Assembly: GCF_024206475.1 (NCBI RefSeq)
Contig: NZ_JAMBPR010000042.1
Location: 17,064 to 81,063 of the forward strand
Source: Paraburkholderia sp. CNPSo 3274
Lineage (GTDB): Bacteria > Pseudomonadota > Gammaproteobacteria > Burkholderiales > Burkholderiaceae
Length of the DNA stretch: 64,000 bases
Direction: 5' to 3'
Shown here: positions 17,906-27,207 of the stretch, piece after piece
Numbering within the stretch: position 1 is the stretch's first letter
How the letters are laid out: every line of letters starts with the position of its first letter
Notes under the pieces: generated by a model
What the model was told of the DNA's origin: nothing
Databases searched by the model: none
The model's input: the letters and a program-made list of their open reading frames with translations, nothing else
Position numbers and translations under genes: made by a program

Positions 17906-18536
17906 GCCGTTCATGATCTCGGGCGTTGCCGCGCCGCTGCCGGTCAACAACCTCGATACCGACCAGATCATGCCCAAGCAGTTTCTGCTCGGCATCGACA
18001 AATCGGGACTCGCGCGCGGGCTGCTGTACGACTTGCGTTTCGATGCCGATGGCCGCGCGCGCGAGATTTTCGTGCTGAATCGCGCCGAATATCGTGGCGC
18101 GAAGGTGCTGATCGGCGGCTCGAATTTCGGCTGCGGATCAAGCCGCGAACACGCCGTTTGGGGCCTCCAGCAGGCAGGTTTCGAAGCCGTGATCGCGCCG
18201 AGCTATGGCGAGATCTTCTATTTCAATTCGACGAATAACCGGCTGCTGCTCGTCACGCTGCCGCCGGAGCAGGTCGAGGCGCTGGTCGCAGAGATCGCGG
18301 GCAGCGACGACAAGCACGTGTCGATCGATGTCGAAAGCGAAGTCGTGATCGCGCCTTCGGGACAGCGCTACGCGTTCTCGCTGCCGCCGCGCCAGAAGCA
18401 GATGCTCGTGGAAGGGCTCGACATGATCGGCATGACGCTGCGCCAACAGGAGGCGATCGACGCATTCGAGGCAAAACACTGGGCCGCGCAGCCGTGGTGC
18501 CGCATCGATCTGCCGGCGCAGCAGCAGCGCGGTTAA
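17898..18536 (+). CDS. leuD: 3-Isopropylmalate dehydratase-type small subunit
   Basis: The 212-residue swivel subunit pairs with the preceding large subunit. NNLDTDQIMPKQFL near the N-terminus and GGSNFGCGSSREHAVWGLQ near residue 75 (pieces GGSNFGCGS and SREHAVW) are the LeuD substrate-binding loops. The start is ATG at 17898, with AAGGAG seven bases before it; a TTG six bases upstream is a weaker choice. Translational coupling with leuC through the overlap supports a heterodimer. As with leuC, the real substrate may be a methylmalate-type acid. Confidence 0.9.
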   Translation: MAKPFMISGVAAPLPVNNLDTDQIMPKQFLLGIDKSGLARGLLYDLRFDADGRAREIFVLNRAEYRGAKVLIGGSNFGCGSSREHAVWGLQQAGFEAVIAPSYGEIFYFNSTNNRLLLVTLPPEQVEALVAEIAGSDDKHVSIDVESEVVIAPSGQRYAFSLPPRQKQMLVEGLDMIGMTLRQQEAIDAFEAKHWAAQPWCRIDLPAQQQRG

Positions 18537-18633
18537 GCACTTATCCATAACCAGACCGTTCGTGCGACGCGCGCAACGGCAAAGGGGCGCACTTACCGCC
18601 AGGCGCGGCAAGTGCGCTCATACGGAGACACCC

Positions 18634-19956
18634 ATGAACATTGCCGCAGTCCATCCGCAGGACGCTGCAGCGCTGGAGCCCAGCGTCGTGCGCAAGGTTT
18701 CGCGACGCATCACGCCGTTTATCATCGTCCTGTATTTCCTGAGCTTTCTGAACCGCGTGAACGTCGGCTTTGCCGGGCTCACGATGAATCATGACATCGG
18801 GCTCTCGCAGGCCATGTTCGGCGTTGGCGCGGGGATCTTCTTCGTCGGCTATATCGCGGCCGGCATGCCGTCGAACCTCGCGTTGCAGCGCGTCGGTGCA
18901 CGCAGATGGATCGCATTGCTGATGGTTGCGTGGGGGCTGCTTTCCGCGGCCACCGCATTCGTCACGGGCCCGTACAGCTTCTATACGCTGCGCTTCGTGC
19001 TCGGTCTAGCCGAAGCGGGTTTCTTTCCCGGCATCATCCTCTACCTGAGCTTCTGGTTTCCCGCTCGCCATCGCGCATTCGTCACGGCAATGTTCATGAC
19101 CGCCGCGCCGCTCTCGAACATGATCGGCTCGCCCATCTCTGGCGCGCTCATGAGTCTGGAGGGCGTGGCGCATCTGCACGGCTGGCAGTGGCTCTTCCTC
19201 GTCGAAGGCGCGCCGACCGTGCTGCTCGGCATCGTTTCGTACTTCTATCTGACCGACCGGCCCGAGGACGCGCAGTGGCTCGCGCCCGCCGAGCGCGAGT
19301 GGCTGAGCGGCGAAATGCGTCGCGAACGCGAAGCGAGGGCAGCGCAGAGCAAGTCGAGTGTATGGGGTGCAGTGAAGGACCCGCGCGTGCTGCTGCTCGC
19401 GCTCGTCTACGCGGGCACGTCGACCGGGCTCTACGCCATCGGCATCTGGGCGCCGATGATCATCCACCGGTTCGGCTTCAGCTACTTTGAACTGGGTCTT
19501 GTGAACGCGATTCCGAATCTGTTCGCGGTCGTGACGATGGTGCTCTGGGCGCGCAACTCGGATCGCAGGAACGAACGCCGCCTGCACGTTGCGATTGCGT
19601 GTCTCGCGGCCGGTATCGGGATGCTGATGTCCGGGCACGCCGCCAACGCCGTCTTGCTGATCGTTGGGCTCTCGATCGCGAACTTTGGCATCAACGCGGC
19701 GAAGCCGCCGCTCTGGAGCATGCCCACGCAGTTTCTCTCGGGCTCCGCTGCCGCGGCGGGCATTGCGATCATCAACGCGATGGGCAGCCTCATAGGCGGC
19801 ACGATCGGCCCGATGGTGATTGGTCGGCTGCGCGACCTGAGCGGCGACTATTCACTGGGGCTGTATTTCGTCAGCGCCACGCTGCTCGTTTCATCGGTGC
19901 TCGCGTATGCGTTCGGGTTGCGTGCCCGGCGCGCAGCACCCGTAACCGTGAAATGA
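18634..19956 (+). CDS. MFS transporter, anion:cation symporter (phthalate/tartrate permease-like)
   Basis: A 440-residue twelve-helix transporter. RRITPFIIVLYFLSFLNRVNVGFAG (shown as LYFLSFLNRVNVGFAG) and the loop LGLAEAGFFPGIILYLSFWFP are hallmarks of the ACS family, which imports organic acids with protons. GGAGA precedes the ATG at 18634. It ends the dehalogenase/leuCD group and probably brings in the organic acid processed there. Family members use tartrate, phthalate, hexuronates or 4-hydroxyphenylacetate; specificity cannot be read here. Confidence 0.88.
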   Translation: MNIAAVHPQDAAALEPSVVRKVSRRITPFIIVLYFLSFLNRVNVGFAGLTMNHDIGLSQAMFGVGAGIFFVGYIAAGMPSNLALQRVGARRWIALLMVAWGLLSAATAFVTGPYSFYTLRFVLGLAEAGFFPGIILYLSFWFPARHRAFVTAMFMTAAPLSNMIGSPISGALMSLEGVAHLHGWQWLFLVEGAPTVLLGIVSYFYLTDRPEDAQWLAPAEREWLSGEMRREREARAAQSKSSVWGAVKDPRVLLLALVYAGTSTGLYAIGIWAPMIIHRFGFSYFELGLVNAIPNLFAVVTMVLWARNSDRRNERRLHVAIACLAAGIGMLMSGHAANAVLLIVGLSIANFGINAAKPPLWSMPTQFLSGSAAAAGIAIINAMGSLIGGTIGPMVIGRLRDLSGDYSLGLYFVSATLLVSSVLAYAFGLRARRAAPVTVK

Positions 19957-20071
19957 GCGGGTCCGGCCCGCGCTGCGTGCGGCGAGGGCCAGAAGAGGCA
20001 CTGCACGCTTCAGGCATCGCATGGCGCGCGATACGCGATAATCGCCCATCATCGATTCCCGCGTCTCTCGT

Positions 20072-21274
20072 ATGTCAACGCCTGAACCGGTCTCTTCCGG
20101 GCACGCCTGGTGGGGCGTGCTCGTATTGGCGCTTTCGGCCTTCATTTTCAACACGACCGAATTCGTGCCCGTTGCGCTACTGAGCGCCATTGGCGACAGC
20201 CTGCACATGAAGCCGACCGACGTCGGCCTCATGCTGACGATCTACGCGTGGACGGTGGCCGTGGCGTCGCTGCCCCTGATGCTGCTGACGCGCAACGTCG
20301 AACGCCGCAAGCTGCTGACCTGGATATTCGCGCTCTTCGTGGTCAGCCATATCGTGACCGGCGTGGCGTGGAACTTTACGGTGCTGATGGTGGGCCGAAT
20401 CGGCATTGCCTTTGCGCACGCCATATTCTGGTCGATTTCCGTATCGCTGGTGGTGAGGCTCGCGCCGCCTGGCAACAAGAGCCGCGCGCTCGCCATGCTC
20501 GGCATGGGCACGTCGATTGCCATGGTGGCGGGCATTCCGCTTGGGCGCGTGATCGGCGAGACGCTGGGCTGGCGGCAGACTTTCTTCGTCATTGCGGGCG
20601 CGGCGGCGGTTGCGCTGCTCATGTTGCGCGTGATGCTGCCCGTGTTGCCAAGCCAGCAAACGGGCTCGTTCAGCAGCGTGCCTGTGCTATTCAGAAAGCC
20701 GATGCTGGCCTCGCTTTATCTGCTCACGATACTCGTCGTTACCGCGCACTTCACGTCGTATACGTATATCGAGCCCTTCATTCACACCGTGGGCCACGAA
20801 AGCAGTCAACGCATCACCTATATCCTGATCCTGTTCGGCAGTGCCGGCATTCCCGCGGCCATTTTCTTCAATCGCCTTTATCCGCGCGATCCGGGGCAAT
20901 TCCTGCAAGCGGCAGTGATCGCCGTGTGCGTGTGCCTGCTCGTGCTGTTTCCCGCCGCGCTGAGCATCGTCACGTTGTCCGTTCACACGCTGGTGTGGGG
21001 CGGCGCGATCGTTTCCTTCGGCCTTGCCATGCAGGCATGGGTGCTCAAGCTCGCGCCCGAAGCCGCGGACCTCGCGGTCTCGATCTATTCCGGCCTCTAT
21101 AACGTGGGGATCGGCGCGGGCGCGCTGCTTGGCAACCATATTGCCAACGGCTTTGGCGTGTCGTGGGTCGGCAGCTTCGGCGGCGTGGTGGGCGGTCTTG
21201 GGGCTGGAGTATGCTGGCTCGCATTGCGCATGTATGCGCGGGCGCATCCTTCACCACATCATCCACCAGACTGA
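20072..21274 (+). CDS. MFS sugar efflux transporter, SotB-like
   Basis: A 400-residue twelve-helix transporter. The N-terminal FNTTEFVPVALLSAIGDSL and the DVGLMLTIYAWTVAVASLP segment are typical of the SotB/YdeA drug:H+ antiporter-1 subgroup, which exports arabinose and other sugars. No ribosome-binding site is evident before ATG 20072. The following hydroxypyruvate isomerase-like gene starts 27 bases later, so the two may be cotranscribed. Confidence 0.8.
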   Translation: MSTPEPVSSGHAWWGVLVLALSAFIFNTTEFVPVALLSAIGDSLHMKPTDVGLMLTIYAWTVAVASLPLMLLTRNVERRKLLTWIFALFVVSHIVTGVAWNFTVLMVGRIGIAFAHAIFWSISVSLVVRLAPPGNKSRALAMLGMGTSIAMVAGIPLGRVIGETLGWRQTFFVIAGAAAVALLMLRVMLPVLPSQQTGSFSSVPVLFRKPMLASLYLLTILVVTAHFTSYTYIEPFIHTVGHESSQRITYILILFGSAGIPAAIFFNRLYPRDPGQFLQAAVIAVCVCLLVLFPAALSIVTLSVHTLVWGGAIVSFGLAMQAWVLKLAPEAADLAVSIYSGLYNVGIGAGALLGNHIANGFGVSWVGSFGGVVGGLGAGVCWLALRMYARAHPSPHHPPD

Positions 21275-21301
21275 ATTCTTCCGATTTAAAGTGGAATACA
21301 C

Positions 21302-22078
21302 ATGTTCACGCTCGCAGTGTGCGCCGAGATGGTCTTTCGTGACTTGCCGGTAATCGAGCGCGTTCGGCGTATCGACGAGCTGGGCTTCGAGGTCGAGATA
21401 TGGGACTGGACCCAGCACGATATCGACGCGCTGGCGCGCAGCGGCGCGAAGTTTTCGTCGATGACGGGTTATATCGAAGGCGACCTGATCACCGCAAGCG
21501 GCGCCGATGCGCTTGTGCGCACGGCGGAGCAATCGATCGAAGTCGCGAAGCGCCTTGCGTGTCCGCGCCTGAACCTGCACGGCACAGGGCTCGATGCAAA
21601 GGGCCTGCCCGTGACGCCGGTGCCGGTCGTGACCGGCGCAATGTGGCTGGCCGCGCAGAAGACGCTTGCGCGCATTGCCGAACTCGGCGCGCGGCACGGC
21701 GTGGTGTTCTGCCTTGAAAACCTCAACACCGAGGTCGATCATCCGGGCGTGCCGTTCGCGCGCGCCGCCGACACGCTGGCGCTCATCGAGGCCGTCGATA
21801 ACCCGCATCTGCGCCTGAATCTCGACCTGTATCACGCGCAGATCGGCGAGGGCAATCTGATCGAACTCGTGCGCCGGGCCGCGCCTTACATCGGCGAGAT
21901 CCAGGTAGCCGATGTGCCGGGGCGCATGGAGCCCGGCACAGGCGAGATTCACTACCCCGCGATTGCACGCGCGCTTGCCGCGCTGGATTATCGCGGCACG
22001 ATCGGCCTGGAAGCCTGGGCGAGCGGCGACGCCGAGCTCGCACTCTGGCGCTTTCGCGAGGCGTTCACAGTGGCGTAG
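21302..22078 (+). CDS. Hydroxypyruvate isomerase-like TIM-barrel protein
   Basis: The 258-residue product has the Hyi/OtnI layout: LAVCAEMVFRDLPVIERVRRI at the start (pieces CAEMVF, RDLPVIERV), CLENLNTEVDHPG with a metal-binding Glu in the middle, NLDLYHAQIGEGNL, EIQVADVPGRMEPGTGEI and GLEAWASGD at the end. The family isomerises hydroxypyruvate to tartronate semialdehyde or, in OtnI, 2-oxo-tetronate. No glyoxylate carboligase or OtnK is beside it, so the substrate is uncertain. Its last 14 bases overlap the convergent histidine kinase gene. Confidence 0.82.
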   Translation: MFTLAVCAEMVFRDLPVIERVRRIDELGFEVEIWDWTQHDIDALARSGAKFSSMTGYIEGDLITASGADALVRTAEQSIEVAKRLACPRLNLHGTGLDAKGLPVTPVPVVTGAMWLAAQKTLARIAELGARHGVVFCLENLNTEVDHPGVPFARAADTLALIEAVDNPHLRLNLDLYHAQIGEGNLIELVRRAAPYIGEIQVADVPGRMEPGTGEIHYPAIARALAALDYRGTIGLEAWASGDAELALWRFREAFTVA

Positions 22079-23492
22079 CGGGAGGCGTCCCGCCTTCTGG
22101 GGGAGGAAACGTCAGCACCACGGCAAAACCGCCCTCGGCGGGAAACGCAAAGTTCACGCGCCCACCGTGCGCCTTCATCACCGCTTGCACGATGGCGAGC
22201 CCAAGGCCGGAGCCCGTGGTGCGCTCCGCGCCTTCCTGGCCGATGCGCTCGAACGGACGCAACGCGGCGTCCCAGTGTTCGCGCGCAATGCCTCCTCCGT
22301 TGTCGGTCACGGTCAGCGTGACGGCCGCCTGCGAGGCGCTCACGGTGACGACGATATCGTCGGCCTTGCCGTGCAGCAGCGCGTTGTGCAGCACGTTCGA
22401 TAGCGCTTCCTGCAGGCTCACGGGGTCGCCCGCGATCCAGACTTGCGGCGCGCTGCTTTCGAATGCCACTTTCACGTCGCGTTCGCCGGCGAGCGGAATG
22501 GTGCGGCCCAGCACTTCTCTCGCGAGCTTCGCGAGGTCCACGCGCTGCAACGGCACCACTTCCGTACGATGAATCACCATCGCGTGATTGAGCAACTGGC
22601 CTGTGAGCCGGCCCACGTCCGAGCAGGTGGCCCGCAACGCTTCGAGCCGCGCGGCCTGACGCGCGGGATCGGACTCGGTGCTGAGCAGCTCGATCTGCGC
22701 GTCCAGCCGCGCGATCGGCGTGCGCATCTGATGCGCGGCGTCGGCGATGAAGCGCTGCATGGCCGTCATGCGTTCGGCGAGGCGGCCGATCAGCCCGTTG
22801 ATGGCGCCGATCAGCGCGTTGATTTCGCTTGGCGTGTCGTGTGCCACGGGCCGCAGGTCGGCCGGGTCGCGCGCGGCGATGATTTGCTCGATCTGCGCGA
22901 GCGGACGCAAGCCGCGCCGGATCGCCAGACCGCTCGCGCCGATGGCGAGCACACTCATCAGCAGAATGAGCGTCCAGACCTTGAAGCTCATATCGTTCGT
23001 GAGTTGCTGACGCGCGTGCGTGGTCTGCGCGACCGTGACGAGGGCCCAGCCGGGCGGCCGCGCGTCCGGCATGTAGCGCCCGATGGTCGCCGTGCGCAAG
23101 CGCTCGCCCTGGTAGCGAGCGTTCGCGAATGTCGGACCCTGGCGCGCGCTCATCGCGCTCATCGTATCGGCCGGACCGGGAAGGTCGCCATAGCCGGCAA
23201 CGACGAGGCCGCGCGCGTCGACCACTTTGTAGTAGACGACGTCATAGCGCGAGAGCGTGGAGAGCGCGGCCACCGGCGGATTGAGCGCGAGCACGCCGCC
23301 CTGTACGTAGAGGTTTTCGGCGACCTGGATGGTTGCGCCCGCAAGCAGCTGATCGTAGGCGCGCTCGGAAGCGACGCCCGCGTAATAACGCGCGATGCCC
23401 GCGAGCGCCGCCGCGCCCGACGCCACGACGAGCGCAATGAAGAGCAGCGTGCGGCCGAGCAGCGTTTTCGGGAACCAGTTAAAGCGCGGCAA
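22065..23492 (-). CDS. Sensor histidine kinase, TctE-like
   Basis: A 475-residue membrane kinase: helix 1 at about 13-33, a periplasmic domain of about 140 residues, helix 2 at about 172-192, a HAMP-like linker, the phosphoacceptor His254 in DAAHQMRTPIARL, then N box (LHNALLHG), G1 (DNGGGI) and G2 (GSGLGLAIV). The N-terminal sensor region resembles TctE-type kinases that sense tricarboxylates or other organic acids. It overlaps the response regulator gene by 14 bases. The pair diverges from a substrate-binding protein gene, a likely target or co-sensor. Confidence 0.92.
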   Translation of the reverse strand: MPRFNWFPKTLLGRTLLFIALVVASGAAALAGIARYYAGVASERAYDQLLAGATIQVAENLYVQGGVLALNPPVAALSTLSRYDVVYYKVVDARGLVVAGYGDLPGPADTMSAMSARQGPTFANARYQGERLRTATIGRYMPDARPPGWALVTVAQTTHARQQLTNDMSFKVWTLILLMSVLAIGASGLAIRRGLRPLAQIEQIIAARDPADLRPVAHDTPSEINALIGAINGLIGRLAERMTAMQRFIADAAHQMRTPIARLDAQIELLSTESDPARQAARLEALRATCSDVGRLTGQLLNHAMVIHRTEVVPLQRVDLAKLAREVLGRTIPLAGERDVKVAFESSAPQVWIAGDPVSLQEALSNVLHNALLHGKADDIVVTVSASQAAVTLTVTDNGGGIAREHWDAALRPFERIGQEGAERTTGSGLGLAIVQAVMKAHGGRVNFAFPAEGGFAVVLTFPPPEGGTPPATPL

Positions 23493-24144
23493 TTTGATAT
23501 CCCATGCCGCGCGCCGTGCGGATTTCGACCGAACTGCCCTGCAGCTTCTTGCGCACGCGCGTGACGTATTGTTCGACTGCGTTCGCGGTCGGCTCGTTGC
23601 CGTAGCTGAACAACTGATTCAGCAATTCTTCCTTCGGGAAGATACGCTGCGGACGGCTGGCGAGGATTTCGAGCAGCGCGAATTCCTGGCGCGAAAGCGA
23701 AAGCGGTTTGCCGTCGAGTTCGGCAAGCCGGCTGCTGCGGTCGATGGCGAGACCGCCCAGCCTCACCACATCGTTCGCGTGCCCGCTGTTGCGGCGCAGG
23801 AGCGCCTGCACGCGCGCTTCGAGTTCGCGGTAGTCGAACGGTTTGACGAGGTAGTCGTCGGCGCCGAGGCCGAGGCCGCTCACGCGGTCGTCGATGGCGG
23901 AGCGTGCGGTGAGGAGCAGCACCGGCGTGGTCGAGCCCGCCGCGCGCAGGTTGCGCAGGATCTCGAAGCCGTCCATGGCGGGAAGCATCACGTCGAGCAC
24001 GACCAGATCGAAGCGCTCCACGCCAAGCAGGCTGTTCGCCGTGGCGCCGTTCGCTTCGAGATCCACCGCGTGACCGAGGCGCGTGAGGCGGCCGCGGACC
24101 GCCGCGCCGATTTCCGCGTCGTCCTCTACCACCAGAATGCGCAT
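23479..24144 (-). CDS. OmpR-family response regulator, TctD-like
   Basis: A 221-residue two-domain regulator. The receiver has the acidic pair Asp8-Asp9, phosphoacceptor Asp51 (VVLDVMLPAMDG) and the conserved Lys in LVKPFDYRELEARV. The C-terminal winged helix (LSLSRQEFALLEIL, VEQYVTRVRKKL, RTARGMGYQI) is OmpR-type. It is the partner of the downstream overlapping kinase. The gap of about 160 bases to the divergent substrate-binding protein gene is the obvious place for its operator. Confidence 0.93.
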   Translation of the reverse strand: MRILVVEDDAEIGAAVRGRLTRLGHAVDLEANGATANSLLGVERFDLVVLDVMLPAMDGFEILRNLRAAGSTTPVLLLTARSAIDDRVSGLGLGADDYLVKPFDYRELEARVQALLRRNSGHANDVVRLGGLAIDRSSRLAELDGKPLSLSRQEFALLEILASRPQRIFPKEELLNQLFSYGNEPTANAVEQYVTRVRKKLQGSSVEIRTARGMGYQIAAL

Positions 24145-24303
24145 GATGCCGTTCCTGCCGAAATCTTCATGGGTGCGATTGCGGGTTTTCCCCGAGGTCT
24201 ACTATTCGAGTTTCTCAGCATTTTCTCAGACTCGCCCGGTAATCTCGCGAACCATGGAAGATAGAGCGACGTGATTACGACACGAACCACCGGAGACGGC
24301 AAG

Positions 24304-25350
24304 ATGCGCATGAAGTCGCCGCGGCCTTCATCGCGGCGGCGCGCGCTCGTTGCGGCCGGGCTTGGCGCGGCCGCCGTTGCCGCGGCGCTCGCGCCTGCCT
24401 GGGTCAGGGCCACGCCGCGCACGGTGCGCATTTCGAAGGGCTATGGCCTGCTTTATTTGCCGCTGCTCGTGATGGAAAAGGCGCGGCTCTTCGAGCGCCA
24501 TGCGGCCCGCCAGGGGCTCGCGGGCGTCAGCGTGGAGTGGGTGAGGCTCGACGGCGGCAATTCCGTCGACGACGCCATGATGGCCGGCACGCTCGACTTC
24601 GCCGCCGTGGGGGCACCCGGCTTCATCGAACTGTGGGCGCGGGCGCGCGGCATACCGAACGTCGAGGTGATCGGCATCAGCGGCCTTTCGGCCACGGCGC
24701 TCTCGCTCAACACGAACCGGCCGCAGATCGCGACGCTGCGCGACTTCACGAGCGCCGACCGCATTGCAGTGCCGGGCATTCGCACCTCGCTTTCGGCCGT
24801 GGTGCTGCAAATGGTGGCGAGCAAGCTGCTCGGGCCACAGCACTTCGCGCAGCTCGATTCGATCACCGTCGGCATGCCGCATCCGCAGGCCATGCAGTCG
24901 CTGATCCGGCGCGAGGGCGGCGTGACCGCGCATTTCGCGTCGCCACCGTTTTCGACGCTCGAATTGCAGCAGCCGGGCATCCACCGCGTGGTCAATTCGG
25001 TCGACGTGCTCGGGCCGCTCACGCTCGACGTGGTGTTCGCGCCCAAGCGCCTCGTCGACACCGAGCCGGCGCTGGCAAAAGCGTTCCTTCACGCGCTCGA
25101 CGAGGCGAACCGAATGATCGCGCAGGACAAAGCGGCTGCGGCGCAGATCTACGTCGATTCGTCGGGCTTCGGCGCGTCGCGCGAGCACGTGGTGCAGACG
25201 CTCGCCGCACCGGAGTCGCGCTTTTCGGTCTGGCCCGAGCAGTTGATGGAGTACGTGGACTTTCTGTTCATGGTGGGCACGATCAAGGCGAAGCCGCGCA
25301 CATGGAACGACATGTTCGTGGCGATGCTCGGGGACTTCCGTCCGTCTTAG
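24304..25350 (+). CDS. ABC-type substrate-binding protein, NMT1/SsuA-like, orphan
   Basis: A 348-residue exported binding protein. The N-terminus has consecutive arginines (PSSRRRALVAAG) before a hydrophobic, Ala-rich segment ending near AWVRA, compatible with a Tat or Sec signal. The mature part starts TPRTVRISKGYGLLYLPLLV, and SVDDAMMAGTLDFAAVGAPGF is typical of the nitrate/sulfonate/thiamine-precursor binding family. I chose ATG 24304 behind GGAGA over GTG 24271. No ABC permease or ATPase gene is adjacent; an MFS gene follows. It diverges from the two-component system, so it may present ligand to another transporter or to the kinase. Confidence 0.85.
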   Translation: MRMKSPRPSSRRRALVAAGLGAAAVAAALAPAWVRATPRTVRISKGYGLLYLPLLVMEKARLFERHAARQGLAGVSVEWVRLDGGNSVDDAMMAGTLDFAAVGAPGFIELWARARGIPNVEVIGISGLSATALSLNTNRPQIATLRDFTSADRIAVPGIRTSLSAVVLQMVASKLLGPQHFAQLDSITVGMPHPQAMQSLIRREGGVTAHFASPPFSTLELQQPGIHRVVNSVDVLGPLTLDVVFAPKRLVDTEPALAKAFLHALDEANRMIAQDKAAAAQIYVDSSGFGASREHVVQTLAAPESRFSVWPEQLMEYVDFLFMVGTIKAKPRTWNDMFVAMLGDFRPS

Positions 25351-25392
25351 GCATACGCGCAGGCAATCTATAAATAAACGTAGGAGAACATA

Positions 25393-26703
25393 GTGAATAC
25401 AGACTCAACCGTCGATCAGCAGTCCGCCGAAGAGCGGGATGTCATGTCGAAGATCGCGCGCCGCCTCATGCCGATCCTCGTCGTGATGTTTCTGATCTCG
25501 TTCATCGACCGGCAAAACGTTGGCTTCGCGAAGCTGCAGATGGTGCACAGCCTCAACATGACCGAAACGGCGTTCGGTCTTGCGTCGTCGTTGTTCTTCA
25601 TCGGCTATCTGCTGTTCGAAGTGCCTAGCACGCTCGCGCTGCACCGCTTCGGCGCGCGTGTTTGGCTAGCGCGCATCATGCTCACCTGGGGCGTGATTAC
25701 GGTGCTGATGGGCTTCACCACGTCGATGAAGGTGTTCTGCGGCCTGCGCCTCGCGCTGGGCGTGGCCGAAGCCGGCTTCTATCCGGGCGTGATCTACTAC
25801 CTCACGCTGTGGTTTCCGCAAAGCTATCGCGCGCGCGTGCTGGGCATCTTTACGCTGGGCAGCGCGCTCGCCAACATGCTGGGCTCGCTCGTGGGCGGCT
25901 GGCTGCTGAGTCTCAATGGCGTTTGGGGCCTCGCCGGCTGGCAGTGGGTGTTCATCGCCACGGGTCTGCCCGCCGTGCTGGTCGGCATCGCCGTGTTCCG
26001 GCTGCTGCCGGCGTCGTACCAGGAAGCACGCTTTCTGAACGAGCGCGAAAAGCAGATCGTCGCGGCCGCGCACGAGCGCGAGAAGCCCGAGCACGCCGAA
26101 CACGCACAGCCCTGGAAGGCGCTGCTCGATCCGCGCGTGATGCTCTTCGCGGCGACCTATATGCTGATGTCGACGTCGCTCTACGGCGTGACCTACTGGC
26201 TGCCCACGCTCGTGAAGTCGTTTGGCGTGTCGAGCAGCGTGAACGGGCTGTTGAGCATGCTGCCGTGGGCGCTGGCGGTTTTGCTGCTGCTGTGGCTGCC
26301 GTCGAAACTGCGTCGCGCGAAAAGCATTCTTCGCGCGATGGCGATCGTCGCGGCGCTCGGCACGCTGGGCTTCCTGCTGAGTCTCCTGCTGCCTTCCACG
26401 CCGCTGCGTTTCATCGCGCTCGTGTTCGGCGGCGCGTGCATTCCGCTCCTGTACCCGTGCTTCTGGTCGATGCCGCCGCGCTACTTCACCGGCGCGCGAG
26501 CGGCGGCGAGCGTTGCGGCGATCAACTCGATCGGCAATCTCGGCGGCTTCTTTGGCCAGAACCTCATGCCGCTCGCGGGCAAGGTCACGGGCACCGCATT
26601 CGGACCGATGATCGTGCCGATCGTGTGCCTCGCGGTGCTCGGTCTCGGCGTCGCGGTGGCGTGGGGACGTACCGGGCGCGCCATGGAGGGCGTGCCGGCT
26701 TGA
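25393..26703 (+). CDS. MFS transporter, anion:cation symporter family
   Basis: A 436-residue twelve-helix ACS-family permease starting at GTG 25393 behind TAGGAGA. The signature MFLISFIDRQNVGFAKLQM (helix 1) and LALGVAEAGFYPGVIYYLTLWFP (given as VAEAGFYPGVIYYLTLWFP) are clear. It follows the substrate-binding protein by 42 bases and is likely cotranscribed, which suggests a shared organic-acid ligand. It is close in type to the MFS gene at 57058. Confidence 0.88.
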   Translation: MNTDSTVDQQSAEERDVMSKIARRLMPILVVMFLISFIDRQNVGFAKLQMVHSLNMTETAFGLASSLFFIGYLLFEVPSTLALHRFGARVWLARIMLTWGVITVLMGFTTSMKVFCGLRLALGVAEAGFYPGVIYYLTLWFPQSYRARVLGIFTLGSALANMLGSLVGGWLLSLNGVWGLAGWQWVFIATGLPAVLVGIAVFRLLPASYQEARFLNEREKQIVAAAHEREKPEHAEHAQPWKALLDPRVMLFAATYMLMSTSLYGVTYWLPTLVKSFGVSSSVNGLLSMLPWALAVLLLLWLPSKLRRAKSILRAMAIVAALGTLGFLLSLLLPSTPLRFIALVFGGACIPLLYPCFWSMPPRYFTGARAAASVAAINSIGNLGGFFGQNLMPLAGKVTGTAFGPMIVPIVCLAVLGLGVAVAWGRTGRAMEGVPA

Positions 26704-26862
26704 ACCTGGCCGCTCGTCGAATTCATAGGGCCAGAAAGGGATCGTGATTGTATTTCTGACGGTAACAGTGAATTCATTCTATTGGCATAGACTTTCGATA
26801 GGGCGACCCTAAAATTCACTCCCATGTGAGCGTATTGCGACGCTCGATCGTGAGAGGGAGTC

Positions 26863-27207
26863 ATGCAGCAGATTTTCAATGGGACCGTCAGTCTTGCGGG
26901 CGTGGCGAGCCGGTCCTGGCCCAAGGTCGCCGTATCGCTTGCCGCCGCCTGCGCGGTGCTCGCGGGTTGCGCGTCGGCTGGTAATGTCACCACGGCGGAC
27001 CATCCGGACACGTTCGTCGTTTCAGCGTCCGCAACGGGTGGGCGCCTCGCGTGGGCGCGCGCCCACAAGCGCGCGGTGAGCGAAGCGAACGACTACTGCG
27101 AGAGCCGCGGCATGCAAACGAGCCTCGGCATAGAGCACACCGAAGGGCTCGAGGCGCTGCAGCAGCAGGCCTCCGTTATCCGCTTCGAATGTCATCCCAA
27201 GCTCTAA
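26863..27207 (+). CDS. Small lipoprotein of unknown function
   Basis: The 114-residue product has a long N-terminal region with a hydrophobic stretch and lipobox LAGC (Cys36), so it should be lipidated and anchored in the outer membrane. The mature part begins ASAGNVTTADHPDTFVVSA and has a basic, helical middle (RLAWARAHKRAVSEAND) with two further cysteines. GAGAGGGAG precedes the ATG. I do not recognise a named family. Its end overlaps a small convergent minus-strand gene by 32 bases. Confidence 0.75.
   Translation: MQQIFNGTVSLAGVASRSWPKVAVSLAAACAVLAGCASAGNVTTADHPDTFVVSASATGGRLAWARAHKRAVSEANDYCESRGMQTSLGIEHTEGLEALQQQASVIRFECHPKL

Noticed and set aside
16487..18536. Leucine biosynthesis operon
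   Set aside because: leuC and leuD are clear by sequence, but leuB is missing and the neighbours are a dehalogenase and a permease, so I did not call this the biosynthetic locus.
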